Shown here: one piece after another, positions 1-9,892 of the stretch
How positions within the stretch are numbered: the stretch's first letter is position 1
Layout: each line of letters opens with the position of its first letter
NCBI RefSeq assembly: GCF_021531915.1
Contig: NZ_JAFBIV010000001.1
Span: 186,001 to 250,000, forward strand
DNA from: Oscillibacter valericigenes
GTDB taxonomy: Bacteria > Bacillota > Clostridia > Oscillospirales > Oscillospiraceae
Length of the DNA stretch: 64,000 nt
Reading direction: 5' to 3'
Program-made: the position numbers and the translations under genes
Notes under the pieces: generated by a model
The model's input: the letters and a program-made list of their open reading frames with translations, nothing else
Told to the model about the DNA's origin: nothing
The model's database searches: none

Positions 1-849
1 GTGGTGATCCTCTCCGGTGACCACATCTATAAAATGGACTACTCCGACATGGTGGCCCGCCACAAGGCGGCGGGTGCCGCCTGCACCATCTCCGTCATGG
101 AGGTGCCCTGGGCCGAGGCCTCCCGCTTCGGCATCATGGCCGTCAATGAGGAGGACATGATCACGGAGTTTGCCGAGAAGCCCAAGGAGCCCAAGAGCAA
201 TCTGGCTTCCATGGGCATCTACGTGTTCTCCTGGCAGGCCCTGCGGAAGTACCTGACCGAGGACGAGGCCGACCCCAACTCCGAGAACGACTTCGGTAAG
301 AACGTGATCCCCGCCATGCTGAATAACGGCGAGCGGATGGCCGCCTACCGCTTCGCAGGCTACTGGAAGGACGTGGGCACTCTGGAGTCCCTGTGGGACG
401 CCAACATGGACATGCTGTCTCCCGAGTCCGGTCTGGACCTGAGCGACGAGTCCTGGCCCATCTACGCCCGCTCCGTCAATGCGCCGCCCACCTTCCTGGG
501 CAGCAATTCCCGTGTGACCCACAGCGCCTTCAACCGCGGCAGCGACATTGAGGGCACGGTGGAGAACTCCGTGCTGTCCCCCAACGTGGTGGTGGGTGCA
601 GATGCCCGCGTCAGCTATTCCGTGCTGCTGCCCGGCACAGTGGTGGAGCCCGGCGCCGTGGTGGAATACGCCATCCTGGGCGAGGAGTGCCGCATCGGAA
701 AGAACTGCCATGTGGGCGGCACGCCCGAGAGCGCGGAGGGCGGCAAATGGGGCCTGACGGTCCTGGCGCCCCACTGCCAGGTGGCGGAAGGAAGACAGGT
801 GGCCCCCGGCACCATGCTGGACCGCAACGGTGAGGAGGTGTCCAAATGA
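1..849 (+). CDS. glgC: Glucose-1-phosphate adenylyltransferase, catalytic subunit (5' truncated)
   Basis: This enzyme makes ADP-glucose from glucose-1-phosphate and ATP, the committed step of bacterial glycogen synthesis. The window opens inside the gene: the first visible residues are the internal family motif [14 protein letters not shown], so position 1 is not the real start. About 282 residues remain, covering the rest of the nucleotidyltransferase domain (with FAEKP and GYWKDVGT motifs) and the C-terminal left-handed beta-helix hexapeptide repeats (about residues 160-270). The stop overlaps the glgD start by 4 bp (ATGA), implying translational coupling. It is the first visible gene of glgC-glgD-glgA-glgP. 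Confidence 0.96.
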   Translation: MVILSGDHIYKMDYSDMVARHKAAGAACTISVMEVPWAEASRFGIMAVNEEDMITEFAEKPKEPKSNLASMGIYVFSWQALRKYLTEDEADPNSENDFGKNVIPAMLNNGERMAAYRFAGYWKDVGTLESLWDANMDMLSPESGLDLSDESWPIYARSVNAPPTFLGSNSRVTHSAFNRGSDIEGTVENSVLSPNVVVGADARVSYSVLLPGTVVEPGAVVEYAILGEECRIGKNCHVGGTPESAEGGKWGLTVLAPHCQVAEGRQVAPGTMLDRNGEEVSK

Positions 850-1958
850 ACGGACTGCACGGAATTATCTTTTCCTATGAAAAGCGCAACGACCTGCGGG
901 AACTGAGCGAGATCCGCTCCTCCGCGTCTATCCCCTTCGGCGGACGGTACCGCATGGTGGATTTTGCCCTGTCCAACCTGGTGAACGCCGGCGTGACGGA
1001 CGTGGGCGTGGTGCTCCACGGCCGCTACCAGAGCATGGTGGATCATCTGGGCACCGGCAAGGTCTGGGACCTGAGCCGCAAGCGCGGCGGCCTGCGCATT
1101 CTGCCTCCCTTCAACTACCAGAAGGATTGGGGCACCATGCCCTTCCGGGGCAAGCTGGAGGCCTTGGCCGGCGTCCGCACCTATCTGGACACCATCCGCC
1201 AGGACTATGTGGCCCTGATGGAGGGCGACCTGGTGGCCAACCTGCCCCTGGCGGACATTTATGAGGACCACGTGAAGTCCGGTGCGGATATCACCGTGGT
1301 CTGCGGAAACGACAGCTTCGCCACTGCCGGCGGCACCTATTTCGAGAAGAACGCCGAGGGCCGGGTCACGGAGGTCCTTTATAACCTGACCACTCCCCGG
1401 GGTTACCGGGGCCTGGAGGTCTATATCGTTTCCACCAAGCTGCTGAAGGAGCTGGTGGACGAGTGCCACGCCAAGGACCAGTTCAGCTGGCGCCGGGATG
1501 TGCTGCGGGCCAAGAAGGATACCCTGACCCTGCGCACCTACATCTGGGAGGGCTTTGCCGCCCAGGTCCGCTCCGTCCAGGAGTATTATGACCGCAGCAT
1601 GCAGCTGCTGGACCCCGCCATCCGGGCGGAGCTGTTCACTGCCCAGCGTCCCATCCGGGCCAAGGGTGCGGACAAGGCCTCTACCTATGTGGGTTCCAAC
1701 GGCCGCTGCGTCAACTCCCTGGTGGCCGAGGGCTGCCGCATCGAGGGCACGGTGGAGAATTCCGTCCTGTTCCCCGGCGTGGTGGTAGAGGCCGGCGCCG
1801 TGGTCCGGAACAGTGTGCTGTTCAAGGAGGACGTGGTGAGCGCCAACAGCCAGCTGGCCTATGTCATCGCGGATAAGGATGTGAAGATCCAGGCGGGCCG
1901 CAGCCTCATGGGCCACGCGACCTATCCTATTGTGATCGCCAAGGGCAGCATCGTTTAA
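846..1958 (+). CDS. glgD: Glucose-1-phosphate adenylyltransferase regulatory subunit GlgD
   Basis: GlgD is the GlgC paralogue of Firmicutes that forms a heteromeric ADP-glucose pyrophosphorylase with GlgC and modulates its activity. The 370-residue protein keeps the fold ([13 protein letters not shown] near the N-terminus, hexapeptide beta-helix at about 280-365). The glycine-rich GGxGTRL nucleotide loop expected of GlgC is replaced by [13 protein letters not shown], which supports the subunit assignment. It starts inside the glgC stop codon. A GC-rich hairpin lies just downstream, so glgA may be expressed at a different level. Confidence 0.94.
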   Translation: MNGLHGIIFSYEKRNDLRELSEIRSSASIPFGGRYRMVDFALSNLVNAGVTDVGVVLHGRYQSMVDHLGTGKVWDLSRKRGGLRILPPFNYQKDWGTMPFRGKLEALAGVRTYLDTIRQDYVALMEGDLVANLPLADIYEDHVKSGADITVVCGNDSFATAGGTYFEKNAEGRVTEVLYNLTTPRGYRGLEVYIVSTKLLKELVDECHAKDQFSWRRDVLRAKKDTLTLRTYIWEGFAAQVRSVQEYYDRSMQLLDPAIRAELFTAQRPIRAKGADKASTYVGSNGRCVNSLVAEGCRIEGTVENSVLFPGVVVEAGAVVRNSVLFKEDVVSANSQLAYVIADKDVKIQAGRSLMGHATYPIVIAKGSIV

Positions 1959-1964
1959 GTCTTG

Positions 1965-1988
1965 AAGGGGGGACTTGCGTCCCCCCTT
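1965..1988 (+). terminator. Hairpin between glgD and glgA
   Basis: A perfect 10 bp stem (AAGGGGGGAC / GTCCCCCCTT) with a TTGC loop lies 6 bp after glgD. Only three T follow, so it looks more like an attenuator or mRNA-stability hairpin inside the glycogen operon than a full terminator. Confidence 0.55.
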
Positions 1989-2047
1989 TCCCAAGCATCT
2001 TAGTAAACCGATTACGAAGTGGAATTTGTGGTGAAAAGGAGAACTTT

Positions 2048-3811
2048 ATGAAGATTTTGTATGCGACCAGCGAGGCTGTCCCCTTCTGTAAGACCGGTGG
2101 ATTGGCGGACGTGGCGGGCTCTCTGCCTCCGGCTCTGGCGGCCGAGGGCGCCGAGGTGGCAGTTGTCCTGCCCCTGTACCAGAAGGTGCGGGAGAAGTTC
2201 GGCGACCAGCTGCACTTCGAGTGCTATGACTTCGTGGACCTGGCCTGGCGGCACAGCTACTGCGGCCTGTTCTCTCTGGAGCGGGACGGTGTTACCTGGT
2301 ACTTCCTGGACAACGAGCAGTACTTCAACCGGCCCGACCTGTACGGCTACATGGACGACGGCGAGCGCTTCGGCTTCTTCTCCCGGGCCATCGTGCGGAT
2401 GCTGGGCCACCTGAAATTCTGGCCGGAGGTCATCCACTGCAACGACTGGCAGACTGCCCTGGTGCCCATCTATCTGAAGGATGACGGCGTGCGGGAGGAC
2501 CGCTTCCGCTCCATCAAGACCACCCTGACCATCCACAACATCGAGTACCAGGGCCGCTACGGCATGGAGACCCTGGGCAACCTGTTCGGCCTGAATCAGG
2601 GCTGGGCCAACGACGGCACCATCGTCATGGACGGAGATGTGAACCTGCTGAAGGGCGCCATCCTCTGCGCCGATGCCGTCAACGCCGTGTCCCCCACCTA
2701 CGCCAACGAGCTGAAAATGGCCTATTACGCCCACCGGCTGGAGAATATCATCCGTCAGTGCGACTATAAGCTGTACGGCGTGCTCAACGGCATCGACATG
2801 AAGCTCTACGACCCCTCTGCTGACCAGCGGATCACCGCCCGGTACTCTGCGGAGGATATGAGCGGCAAGGCGGAGGACAAGGCCGCCCTGCAGCGGATGC
2901 TGGGCCTGCGGGAGGAGGCCGGTACGCCGATCTTGGCTATGGTCAGCCGCCTGGTCTCCCACAAAGGTTTGGACTTGATTTGCGAGGTTCTCCATGATAT
3001 TATGGAGCTCCCGGTGCAGTTGGTGATCCTTGGCAAGGGCGACCAGAGATACGAGGAGTTCTTCTACTGGGCCGCCCAGCAGTACAGCGGCCGCATGGCC
3101 GTGCGCCTGGACTACAACGAGGCGCTGTCCATGGCCATTTACGCCGGCGCCGATCTGTTCCTGATGCCCTCCAAGAGCGAACCCTGCGGTCTGAGCCAGA
3201 TGATCGCCATGCGGTACGGCACCGTGCCCATCGTCCGGGAGGCCGGCGGCCTGAAGGACACCGTCCACGCCTACGAGGCCTGGCGGGATGCGGGCAACGG
3301 CTTCTCCTTCACCAATTACGCCAGCGGCGACATGCTCTACGTGATCCGCGAGGCGGTGCAGCTGTACAAGGAGAATCCCGACGCCTTTGACCGCCTGCGC
3401 AAGCGGGCCATGGCCGGCGATTTCAGCTGGGCCAGAAGCGCCAAAGAGTACCTGCGGATATACGCCAATATTACCGGCCAGACCTGGCCCGTGCCCGCCC
3501 CCGCCGCGGAGGAGCCCGCCGTGACGGCCTTCGCCGAGGAGAAGGCGGAAGTAGCCGTTCCGGAGGAGGCCCCCGCTGAGGAGAAGCCCAAGAAGAAAAC
3601 CGTCCGCAGGACCGCGGCCAAGAAGGCCGAAAAGGCCGAAAAGCCTGAAAAAGCCGAAAAGAAGGCCGGAAAGGCAGAGAAAAAGACCGTAAAAAAGGCG
3701 ACTCCCAAGAAGGAATCCGCCAAAAAAGATACCGAACAGAAAGAGACCCCGAAAAAAGAGACCAAAAAGAAAGGGCCCGCCAAGTCCAAAAAGGAGGATC
3801 AGGCGGAGTAA
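2048..3811 (+). CDS. glgA: Glycogen synthase with long Lys/Ala/Glu-rich C-terminal tail
   Basis: It transfers glucose from ADP-glucose to the growing alpha-1,4-glucan. The GT5 N-terminus is clear (CKTGGLADVAGSLP at about 15-28, the ADP-glucose-binding KTGGL motif), and the C-terminal Rossmann half carries SKSEPCGLSQ and GGLKDTV. The catalytic part ends near residue 480, the usual length of the family. After it come about 100 extra residues composed almost only of A, E, K, P and V, with repeated KK and EKAEK units. A Shine-Dalgarno AAGGAG precedes the ATG. The gene ends 9 bp before glgP. Confidence 0.95.
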   Translation: MKILYATSEAVPFCKTGGLADVAGSLPPALAAEGAEVAVVLPLYQKVREKFGDQLHFECYDFVDLAWRHSYCGLFSLERDGVTWYFLDNEQYFNRPDLYGYMDDGERFGFFSRAIVRMLGHLKFWPEVIHCNDWQTALVPIYLKDDGVREDRFRSIKTTLTIHNIEYQGRYGMETLGNLFGLNQGWANDGTIVMDGDVNLLKGAILCADAVNAVSPTYANELKMAYYAHRLENIIRQCDYKLYGVLNGIDMKLYDPSADQRITARYSAEDMSGKAEDKAALQRMLGLREEAGTPILAMVSRLVSHKGLDLICEVLHDIMELPVQLVILGKGDQRYEEFFYWAAQQYSGRMAVRLDYNEALSMAIYAGADLFLMPSKSEPCGLSQMIAMRYGTVPIVREAGGLKDTVHAYEAWRDAGNGFSFTNYASGDMLYVIREAVQLYKENPDAFDRLRKRAMAGDFSWARSAKEYLRIYANITGQTWPVPAPAAEEPAVTAFAEEKAEVAVPEEAPAEEKPKKKTVRRTAAKKAEKAEKPEKAEKKAGKAEKKTVKKATPKKESAKKDTEQKETPKKETKKKGPAKSKKEDQAE

Positions 3812-3820
3812 ACAACATCC

Positions 3821-6247
3821 ATGACACCATTTACCACGAAAACACTGGAAGAGGCGCTGACTGCCAAGCTGATGCTGAACTTCGGAAAGGCGCCTGACGA
3901 AGCCACCGACCAGGAGATGATGAAGGCCAGCGCCCTGGTGCTGCGGGACGTGATGGCCATCCGCGGCGTGGAGTCCCACAAGAAGGCCCGCCGGGAGCAG
4001 CAGAAGCAGGTGCACTACCTGTCTCTGGAGTTCCTCATGGGCCGCAGCCTGATGAAGAACGCCTACAACCTGGAGGTCCTGCCCCAGCTGAAGGAGGCGC
4101 TGGAGCACCTGGGCTTCAAGGCCGCCGATATCTTTGAACTGGAGCCCGACGCGGGCCTGGGCAACGGCGGCCTGGGCCGCCTAGCCGCCTGCTATCTGGA
4201 TTCCATGACCACCCTGGAGATCCCCGCTACCGGCTATTCCATCTGCTATGAGCTGGGCATCTTCAAGCAGAAGATCGTGGAGGGTCAGCAGGTGGAGCTG
4301 CCTGACGACTGGAAGAATCTGGGCGCCGCCTGGCTGCTGCCCAAGCCCGAGGAGGCCCAGGAGGTCCGCTTCGGCGGCACCCTGCGGGAGTTCTGGGACG
4401 ACGGCCACCTGCACATCGTCAACGAGAACGCCATTACCGTCCAGGCCATCCCCTGCGACATGGTGGTGGCGGGCTACGGCACCAAGCATGTCAACACCCT
4501 GCGCCTGTGGGACGCCCGGGCCAGCCATCCCGTGGACATGGCCCTGTTTTCCCGTGGTGAATATCTGAAAGCGGCCGAGGAAGAGGCCATGGCCAAGACC
4601 ATCGCCCGCATCCTCTATCCCGAGGACAACCATTACGAGGGCAAGTCCCTGCGCCTGAAGCAGCAGTACTTTTTCGTGTCCGCCACGGTGCAGTCCATCG
4701 CCCGCAATCATCTGGAGACCTACGGCACCCTGAAAAACTTCCATGAGAAGAACGTCATCCAGATCAACGACACCCATCCCACCCTGGTGATCCCCGAGCT
4801 GATGCGCATCTTCATCGACGAGGCCGGCATGAGCTGGGACGAGGCCTGGGACATCACCCGCCAGTCCGTGGCCTACACCAATCACACGGTGCTGGCCGAG
4901 GCCCTGGAGCGCTGGCCCCAGAGCCTGGTGGAGACCCTGCTGCCCCGTATCTGGCAGATCATCCAGGAGATCTCCGCCCGCTGGCAGAAGAAGGTGGAGG
5001 AGTTCTATCACGATCCTACCAAGACCAAGAAGATGGCCATCCTCTGGGACGGCGAGGTCCGCATGGCCAACCTGTGCATTGCCGGCGGTATCGCCGTCAA
5101 CGGCGTCAGCGGCCTCCACTCCGATATTCTGAAGAAGGACGTTTTCAAGGAAGCCTGCGGCATGGAGCCCTGGAAGTTCCAGAACGTCACCAACGGCATC
5201 GACCACCGCCGCTGGCTCAGCGAGATCAACCCTGGCCTGGACGGCCTGATCCGGGACCTGACCGGCGGCGACGAGTACCTGACCCATCCCGCCGCTCTGC
5301 GGAAGCTGGACGATTACGCCGACGACAAGACGGTCCAGGCGCGGCTGGCCGCCATCAAGCGGAAGAACAAGGAGGACTTCGCCGCCTACGCCAAGAAGAC
5401 CCAGGGCGTGGTGCTGAATCCCGACGCCATCTTCGACGTGCAGGTGAAGCGGCTCCATGAGTACAAGCGCCAGCTGCTGAATGTGCTGCATATCATCAGC
5501 CTGTATCAGAAGCTGCAGGAAGACCCCAACGCCATCACCCATCCCCACACCTTCCTCTTCGGCGCCAAGGCCGCCCCCGGCTATGCCGTGGCCAAGCGCA
5601 TCATCCGCCTGATCAACTCCCTGGCGGACGAGATCGACCACAACCCCATCTGTAAGGACAAGCTGCAGGTGGTGTTCCTGGAGAACTACCGGGTCTCTCT
5701 GGCGGAGCGTCTGATGCCCGCCAGCGAGGTCAGCCAGCAGATCTCCACTGCCGGCAAGGAGGCCAGCGGCACCGGCAACATGAAGTTCATGATGAACGGC
5801 GCACTGACCGTTGGCACCCTGGACGGCGCCAACGTGGAGATGCATGAGGTCCTGGGCGACGAGAACATGTTCCTCTTCGGCCTCCACGCGGATGAGGTGG
5901 AGCGGCTGAAGAAGGAGGGCTATGTACCCCAGCGGCTGTACAACCGGGACCCGGTGCTGCAGAACTGCCTGAACGCCCTGCGGAAGGGTTTCCGGGACGG
6001 CGTCAGCTACGAGGATCTGTACCAGCGGCTGCTGTTCGGCGCCGGCGGAAGTCCTGCCGACGAGTATCTGCTGCTGGCGGACTTTGCGTCCTACTGCCAG
6101 GCGGAGCAGCGCATGGCGGAGACCTACGGCAACGCTGAGCGGTGGAACCGCATGAGCATCCACAATATCGCCCGCAGTGGCATCTTCGCTGCTGACCGGG
6201 CCGTGGCGGAGTACGCCGACAACATCTGGCACGTGCCTCACAAGTAA
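3821..6247 (+). CDS. glgP: Glycogen/alpha-glucan phosphorylase
   Basis: This PLP enzyme releases glucose-1-phosphate from glycogen. Its 808 residues match the family length. Visible signatures are GNGGLGRLAACYLDS in the N-terminal half, QINDTHPTL, and the PLP-lysine motif EASGTGNMKFMMNGAL with GTLDGANVE behind it. The start follows the glgA stop by 9 bp, and the AGGAGG upstream is rather distant (about 25 bp), so translation probably depends partly on coupling to glgA. Having synthesis and breakdown genes in one operon is common in Clostridia. A strong terminator follows directly. Confidence 0.96.
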   Translation: MTPFTTKTLEEALTAKLMLNFGKAPDEATDQEMMKASALVLRDVMAIRGVESHKKARREQQKQVHYLSLEFLMGRSLMKNAYNLEVLPQLKEALEHLGFKAADIFELEPDAGLGNGGLGRLAACYLDSMTTLEIPATGYSICYELGIFKQKIVEGQQVELPDDWKNLGAAWLLPKPEEAQEVRFGGTLREFWDDGHLHIVNENAITVQAIPCDMVVAGYGTKHVNTLRLWDARASHPVDMALFSRGEYLKAAEEEAMAKTIARILYPEDNHYEGKSLRLKQQYFFVSATVQSIARNHLETYGTLKNFHEKNVIQINDTHPTLVIPELMRIFIDEAGMSWDEAWDITRQSVAYTNHTVLAEALERWPQSLVETLLPRIWQIIQEISARWQKKVEEFYHDPTKTKKMAILWDGEVRMANLCIAGGIAVNGVSGLHSDILKKDVFKEACGMEPWKFQNVTNGIDHRRWLSEINPGLDGLIRDLTGGDEYLTHPAALRKLDDYADDKTVQARLAAIKRKNKEDFAAYAKKTQGVVLNPDAIFDVQVKRLHEYKRQLLNVLHIISLYQKLQEDPNAITHPHTFLFGAKAAPGYAVAKRIIRLINSLADEIDHNPICKDKLQVVFLENYRVSLAERLMPASEVSQQISTAGKEASGTGNMKFMMNGALTVGTLDGANVEMHEVLGDENMFLFGLHADEVERLKKEGYVPQRLYNRDPVLQNCLNALRKGFRDGVSYEDLYQRLLFGAGGSPADEYLLLADFASYCQAEQRMAETYGNAERWNRMSIHNIARSGIFAADRAVAEYADNIWHVPHK

Positions 6248-6251
6248 GACA

Positions 6252-6284
6252 AAAAGCTCCCGGCCATGGCCGGGAGCTTTTCTG
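6252..6284 (+). terminator. Terminator of the glycogen operon
   Basis: A perfect inverted repeat AAAAGCTCCCGGCC / GGCCGGGAGCTTTT with AT at the centre lies 5 bp after glgP. A/T runs on both sides let it also stop the convergent XRE gene at 6293-6517. Confidence 0.88.
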
Positions 6285-6292
6285 TCCGTACG

Positions 6293-6517
6293 TTAACGCT
6301 CTTTACTCAAACCCAGCAAATAATCAGTGCTGACACCGTAATATTTGCTCAGAGTGATCAGATGGTGGATGGGCAATTCATTGGCACCGCGTTCATACCT
6401 GGCGTACATGGTCTGGGAGGTCCCCAGGACTTCGGCGATCTGAGTCTGGGTCTTGTCGGCGTCCTCCCGTAAGTCGCGCAAAATGCGGACATAGGCCATC
6501 TCATCCACGTTTGACAC
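6293..6517 (-). CDS. Small XRE-family helix-turn-helix regulator
   Basis: A 74-residue protein that is essentially one HTH_3 domain: ILRDLREDADKTQTQIAEVL (helices 1-2) and TSQTMYARYERGANELP (recognition helix and turn). It ends in the common YYGVSTDYLLGL tail. Nothing else is fused to it. It is convergent with glgP and divergent from the helicase gene. The 270 bp upstream region is AT-rich and contains its likely promoter. The target is unknown; autoregulation or control of the divergent helicase is only a guess from position. Confidence 0.85.
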   Translation of the reverse strand: MSNVDEMAYVRILRDLREDADKTQTQIAEVLGTSQTMYARYERGANELPIHHLITLSKYYGVSTDYLLGLSKER

Positions 6518-6720
6518 CTCCGTTCAGAGAAAAGTCTTTGCATGTTCAATTTATCATAAAAAGAGGAATCTCATGTAGAGGCAATACAAAATTTTACTAC
6601 AAAAATACGCGGTTTTTTCTCAAAAAACCGATGAATAATGAGGGTTTTGTGCAGATTTTTACTAAATTCCAAAACTTCCTGAGAAAAAGGACAAATCCGC
6701 GCCATCCTTTGCCGTTTTGC
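6518..6720. other. AT-rich divergent intergenic region
   Basis: This is the upstream region shared by the XRE regulator (minus) and the DEAD-box helicase (plus). It is much richer in A/T than the flanking genes. It contains a small hairpin (GGTTTTTTCTCAAAAAACC near 6612). No ORF or RNA gene is recognisable. Confidence 0.5.
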
Positions 6721-6749
6721 TTTACAAGAAGGTGTTTTACGGTTATAAT
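6721..6749 (+). promoter_or_regulatory. Sigma-A-type promoter of the DEAD-box helicase
   Basis: TTTACA (6721-6726), a 17 bp spacer and a perfect TATAAT (6744-6749) lie about 40 bp before the start codon. Confidence 0.8.
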
Positions 6750-6787
6750 ACTACCTGAAATTCAGTCAAAAGAAAAGGAAAAACGCT

Positions 6788-7942
6788 ATGGAATATACAG
6801 AAGGTGTACGATTTGACAGTTTGGGACTGTCACCGGAGATCATGCGGGCCATTGCTCAGCGGGAGATCGAGGTCTCCACGCCGGTGCAGGCAGGCTGCAT
6901 CCCGCCCATGATGGACTGGCAGGACGTGATCGCCAAGGCCCCCACCGGCACGGGCAAGACCTTTGCCTACGGCATCCCCATCGTGGAGCATGTGGACCCT
7001 GAGGACGAATCCGTGCAGGCCGTCATCCTGGCCCCTACCCGGGAACTGGCCATCCAGATCACCGATGAGATCCGGGACCTGTCTCGGTACAAGCCCGGCG
7101 TCCGCTGCGTTTGCCTGTACGGCGGCCAGCCCATTGGCCGGCAGATCGATACGCTGAAAAAGCGGCCCCAGATCGTGGTGGCTACCCCCGGCCGCCTCAG
7201 CGACCACATGAAGCGCCGCACCGTCCGGGTGGATACCGCCCAGACCGTGGTGCTGGACGAGGCGGACCGGATGCTGGACATGGGCTTCATCCACGATGTG
7301 ACCCGCCTGCTGGACCGCATGGACAAGCGGAAAAACCTGGGCCTGTTTTCCGCCACCATCTCCCGGGAGGTCATGGACATTGCCTGGGTGTATCAGCGGG
7401 ACGCGGCGGAGATCACCGTCCGGGAGGACGAGAAGAACAAGCCCGACATCAAGCAGTTCCGCATGGATGTCAGCTACGACGGCAAGGCCGACGCCATTGA
7501 GAGAATTCTCAACGAGACGGGCTTTGACCGCTGCATGGCCTTCTGCAACACCAAGGGCTCCACGGAGCGGATCACCAAGTTCCTGCAGCTGCGGGGCATC
7601 GACGCCGAGTGCATCCACGGAGACATTCCCCAGAAGAAGCGGGAGCAGGTGATGGACAAGTTCCGCCAGGGCAAGCTGCGGGTCTTTGTCTCCACCGATG
7701 TGGCCGCTCGTGGCATTGACGTGGACGACGTGGACATCGTGTTCAACTGCGACGTGCCCGACGAGAACCAGGACTATATCCACCGCATCGGCCGTACCGG
7801 CCGGGCCAGGCGCCAGGGCGTGGCCGTCAGCCTGATCGCGGACTATCCCTCCAAGATGCGGATCGACGACATTGCCAAGAAGACCCGGAACGAAATCGTC
7901 CCGGTGAAATTCGACGAAAACGGCAAGCTGGCCCCCGCCTGA
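6788..7942 (+). CDS. DEAD-box ATP-dependent RNA helicase
   Basis: It unwinds RNA duplexes with ATP; such proteins act in ribosome assembly, RNA decay or cold adaptation. All core motifs are present in order: Q-motif region (TPVQAGCIPPMM), Walker A APTGTGKT, PTRELAIQ, TPGR, VLDEADRML (DEAD), SAT, and HRIGRTGRAR. The 384 residues are just the two RecA domains plus a short tail. There is no C-terminal RNA-binding extension as in DbpA or CshA, so the subfamily cannot be named. RBS AAAGGAAA precedes the ATG. It appears to be monocistronic, with its own promoter and terminator. Confidence 0.93.
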   Translation: MEYTEGVRFDSLGLSPEIMRAIAQREIEVSTPVQAGCIPPMMDWQDVIAKAPTGTGKTFAYGIPIVEHVDPEDESVQAVILAPTRELAIQITDEIRDLSRYKPGVRCVCLYGGQPIGRQIDTLKKRPQIVVATPGRLSDHMKRRTVRVDTAQTVVLDEADRMLDMGFIHDVTRLLDRMDKRKNLGLFSATISREVMDIAWVYQRDAAEITVREDEKNKPDIKQFRMDVSYDGKADAIERILNETGFDRCMAFCNTKGSTERITKFLQLRGIDAECIHGDIPQKKREQVMDKFRQGKLRVFVSTDVAARGIDVDDVDIVFNCDVPDENQDYIHRIGRTGRARRQGVAVSLIADYPSKMRIDDIAKKTRNEIVPVKFDENGKLAPA

Positions 7943-7957
7943 TGAAGAGAAGATCAA

Positions 7958-7986
7958 ACGCCCCGCCGTCAGGCGGGGCGTTTTTC
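7958..7986 (+). terminator. Terminator after the DEAD-box helicase
   Basis: Stem ACGCCCCGCC / GGCGGGGCGT with a GTCA loop, followed by TTTTTC. Confidence 0.92.
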
Positions 7987-8101
7987 TGTGTTCTCGGCTT
8001 TTATGGGGGAAAGACGTTCGGGAGAAATCGGAAGGGACCGGAAACTTTATGAACGATTTCTAAAATTTTGTAATTATTTGTTACTTTTTCGCCTGGTTGC
8101 C

Positions 8102-8130
8102 TTTACAAGTCTGCCAAAATTCTTTATAAT
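8102..8130 (+). promoter_or_regulatory. Promoter of the oligopeptide-binding lipoprotein gene
   Basis: TTTACA (8102-8107), a 17 bp spacer and TATAAT (8125-8130), about 73 bp before the chosen ATG. Confidence 0.78.
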
Positions 8131-8203
8131 ATTTGTGGGTTTTGATCAAATGCGGTGCTGCTTCCGCGGCACCCGATTTTTTCGATGCAAAAGGAGCCGG
8201 TCT

Positions 8204-9877
8204 ATGCGCAAACTGAAAAGGGCCGTGTCATTGCTGCTGGCGGCCGTATTGTGTGTTTCCGTGCTGGCGGGATGCGCGGATGGAGGAGACAGTGTTTCCC
8301 TGTCTGTCTCCGTGGGGAGCCGGGTGACCACCCTGGACCCCATTTATGCCGAGGATATCAACAGCCAGACAGTGCTGGTCCACCTGTACGAAAATCTGCT
8401 GAAAGTGGCGCCGGATGGCGCCGGGGGGACCGCCGTGGTCAACGGCATGGCGAAAAATGTGAGCGTGGAGGAGAACTTTGACGGGACCGTCACCTACACC
8501 TTCCGCCTCCGCAGCGCCCGATGGTCCGACGGGCAGAGCGTCAAGGCGACGGATTTTGTCTACGCCTGGCAGCGGCTGGCGGACCCCGCCAGCTATTCCC
8601 CCTATGCGGCCCTGCTCAGCGTGGTCTGCGGCTATGAGGAGGCCCGGGCCTCGGGGGATATGAGCCAGCTGCAGGTGATGGCTAAGAATGCCACCACCCT
8701 GGTGGTGACGCTGAACGGCAATTACGACTGGTTCCTGCGGGAGGTCTGCACCTCTCCCGCCACCATGCCTCTGCGCAGGGATGTGGTGCAGCGGCTGAAG
8801 GAGGCGGGCATCCAGGCCACCGGGGCGGACGGCGAGGCCCGTGCCTGGTGGAGCGATCCCACGGCTCTGGTGACCAACGGTCCCTATCTGGCCACGGGCT
8901 ATCAGTTCAGTGAGTATCTGGAACTGACTGCCAGTGAGCGGTACAACAGCGACCAGCTGGGCCCGAAGACCCTGACCTTCCGGTTTGCGGAGGACGCGGA
9001 GGAGGCCTGGGAGCTGTATGAGAATAAGGAAGTAGACGCTGTCTGGCCCCTGACCCAGGAGCGGCTGACGGAGCTGACAGCGGACGAGGAGTGGACCGCC
9101 ATCCCGCAGCTGAGTACCTACACGGTAATTTACAACTGCGACCATGAGCTGCTGGAGGATGTGATGATCCGACAGGCCATGGCCCAGGTGATCGACCGGA
9201 ACGCCCTGGCGGCGGCAGCCGGCGTCACTGCCCGGGCGGCAGAGGGGCTGGTGCCCTGCGGCGTTCCGGAAAATGAGGAAGGCGACTTCCGCACAGTGGG
9301 CGGTGTCCTGCTGGACAACGACCCGGAGCAGTACGAGACCCGCTGTCAGGAGGCGGCGGACCTGCTGAGCGAGGCTGGCTATGACCGGGGCTCCGTCCTG
9401 GGAGAGCTGGAGTACCTGTATGTGGAGGAGGGGGCCAACGCCGCCGTGGCGGAGGAGCTGTGCCGCCAGTGGCAGGAGACCCTGGGCATCACAGTGGTGC
9501 CTAAAGGCGTCACCACCCGGGAGCTGTGGTCGGCCCTCCGCAAGGGAGAATACACCCTGGCGGGCGTGGATCTGGAGGCTGCCGGCAACGACGCAGAGTG
9601 TTTCCTGATGGAGTGGACCTCCGACAGCCAGGACAACGTGGCGGCTTACGAGAACAGCGCTTATGACACCCTTATGGCCATCATCGCCAGCGCGGCGGAC
9701 GGCACTGCCCGTATGGGATGCCTCCACGATGCGGAGGCCCTGCTGCTGGGCGACTACGCCCTGAGCCCCCTGTATACCATGGGCACTGCCTGGGAGCTGC
9801 GGGATACCCTGACTGGTGCGGCGCGGGACGCCCGGGGCTGGTTCAATTTCTCCACCGTGGTGGCAAGGTCCACATAA
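8204..9877 (+). CDS. ABC-type oligopeptide-binding lipoprotein (SBP family 5, OppA-like)
   Basis: A predicted surface lipoprotein that captures peptides or similar ligands. The reading frame is open from 7988, but the ATG at 8204 has a good RBS (AAGGAG) and begins a lipoprotein signal: MRKLKR, hydrophobic stretch, then VLAGC lipobox. The mature part shows the family-5 pattern: LDPIYAEDINSQTVLVHLYE, the SDGQSVKATDFVYAWQRL block, and TNGPYLATGYQ. At 557 residues the length is typical. No permease or ATPase gene is beside it, so it is an orphan binding protein that may work with a transporter elsewhere. Confidence 0.9.
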   Translation: MRKLKRAVSLLLAAVLCVSVLAGCADGGDSVSLSVSVGSRVTTLDPIYAEDINSQTVLVHLYENLLKVAPDGAGGTAVVNGMAKNVSVEENFDGTVTYTFRLRSARWSDGQSVKATDFVYAWQRLADPASYSPYAALLSVVCGYEEARASGDMSQLQVMAKNATTLVVTLNGNYDWFLREVCTSPATMPLRRDVVQRLKEAGIQATGADGEARAWWSDPTALVTNGPYLATGYQFSEYLELTASERYNSDQLGPKTLTFRFAEDAEEAWELYENKEVDAVWPLTQERLTELTADEEWTAIPQLSTYTVIYNCDHELLEDVMIRQAMAQVIDRNALAAAAGVTARAAEGLVPCGVPENEEGDFRTVGGVLLDNDPEQYETRCQEAADLLSEAGYDRGSVLGELEYLYVEEGANAAVAEELCRQWQETLGITVVPKGVTTRELWSALRKGEYTLAGVDLEAAGNDAECFLMEWTSDSQDNVAAYENSAYDTLMAIIASAADGTARMGCLHDAEALLLGDYALSPLYTMGTAWELRDTLTGAARDARGWFNFSTVVARST

Positions 9878-9892
9878 GTTTGCATGAAAAAC

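Noticed and set aside
615-1994. Long antisense frame opposite glgC/glgD
   Set aside because: It has a skewed composition rich in H, G, L and V, as expected from the complement of GC-rich codons, no RBS and no family motif; the plus-strand genes explain the region fully. Similar long frames opposite glgP, uvrB, uvrA and mutS2 were dropped for the same reason.
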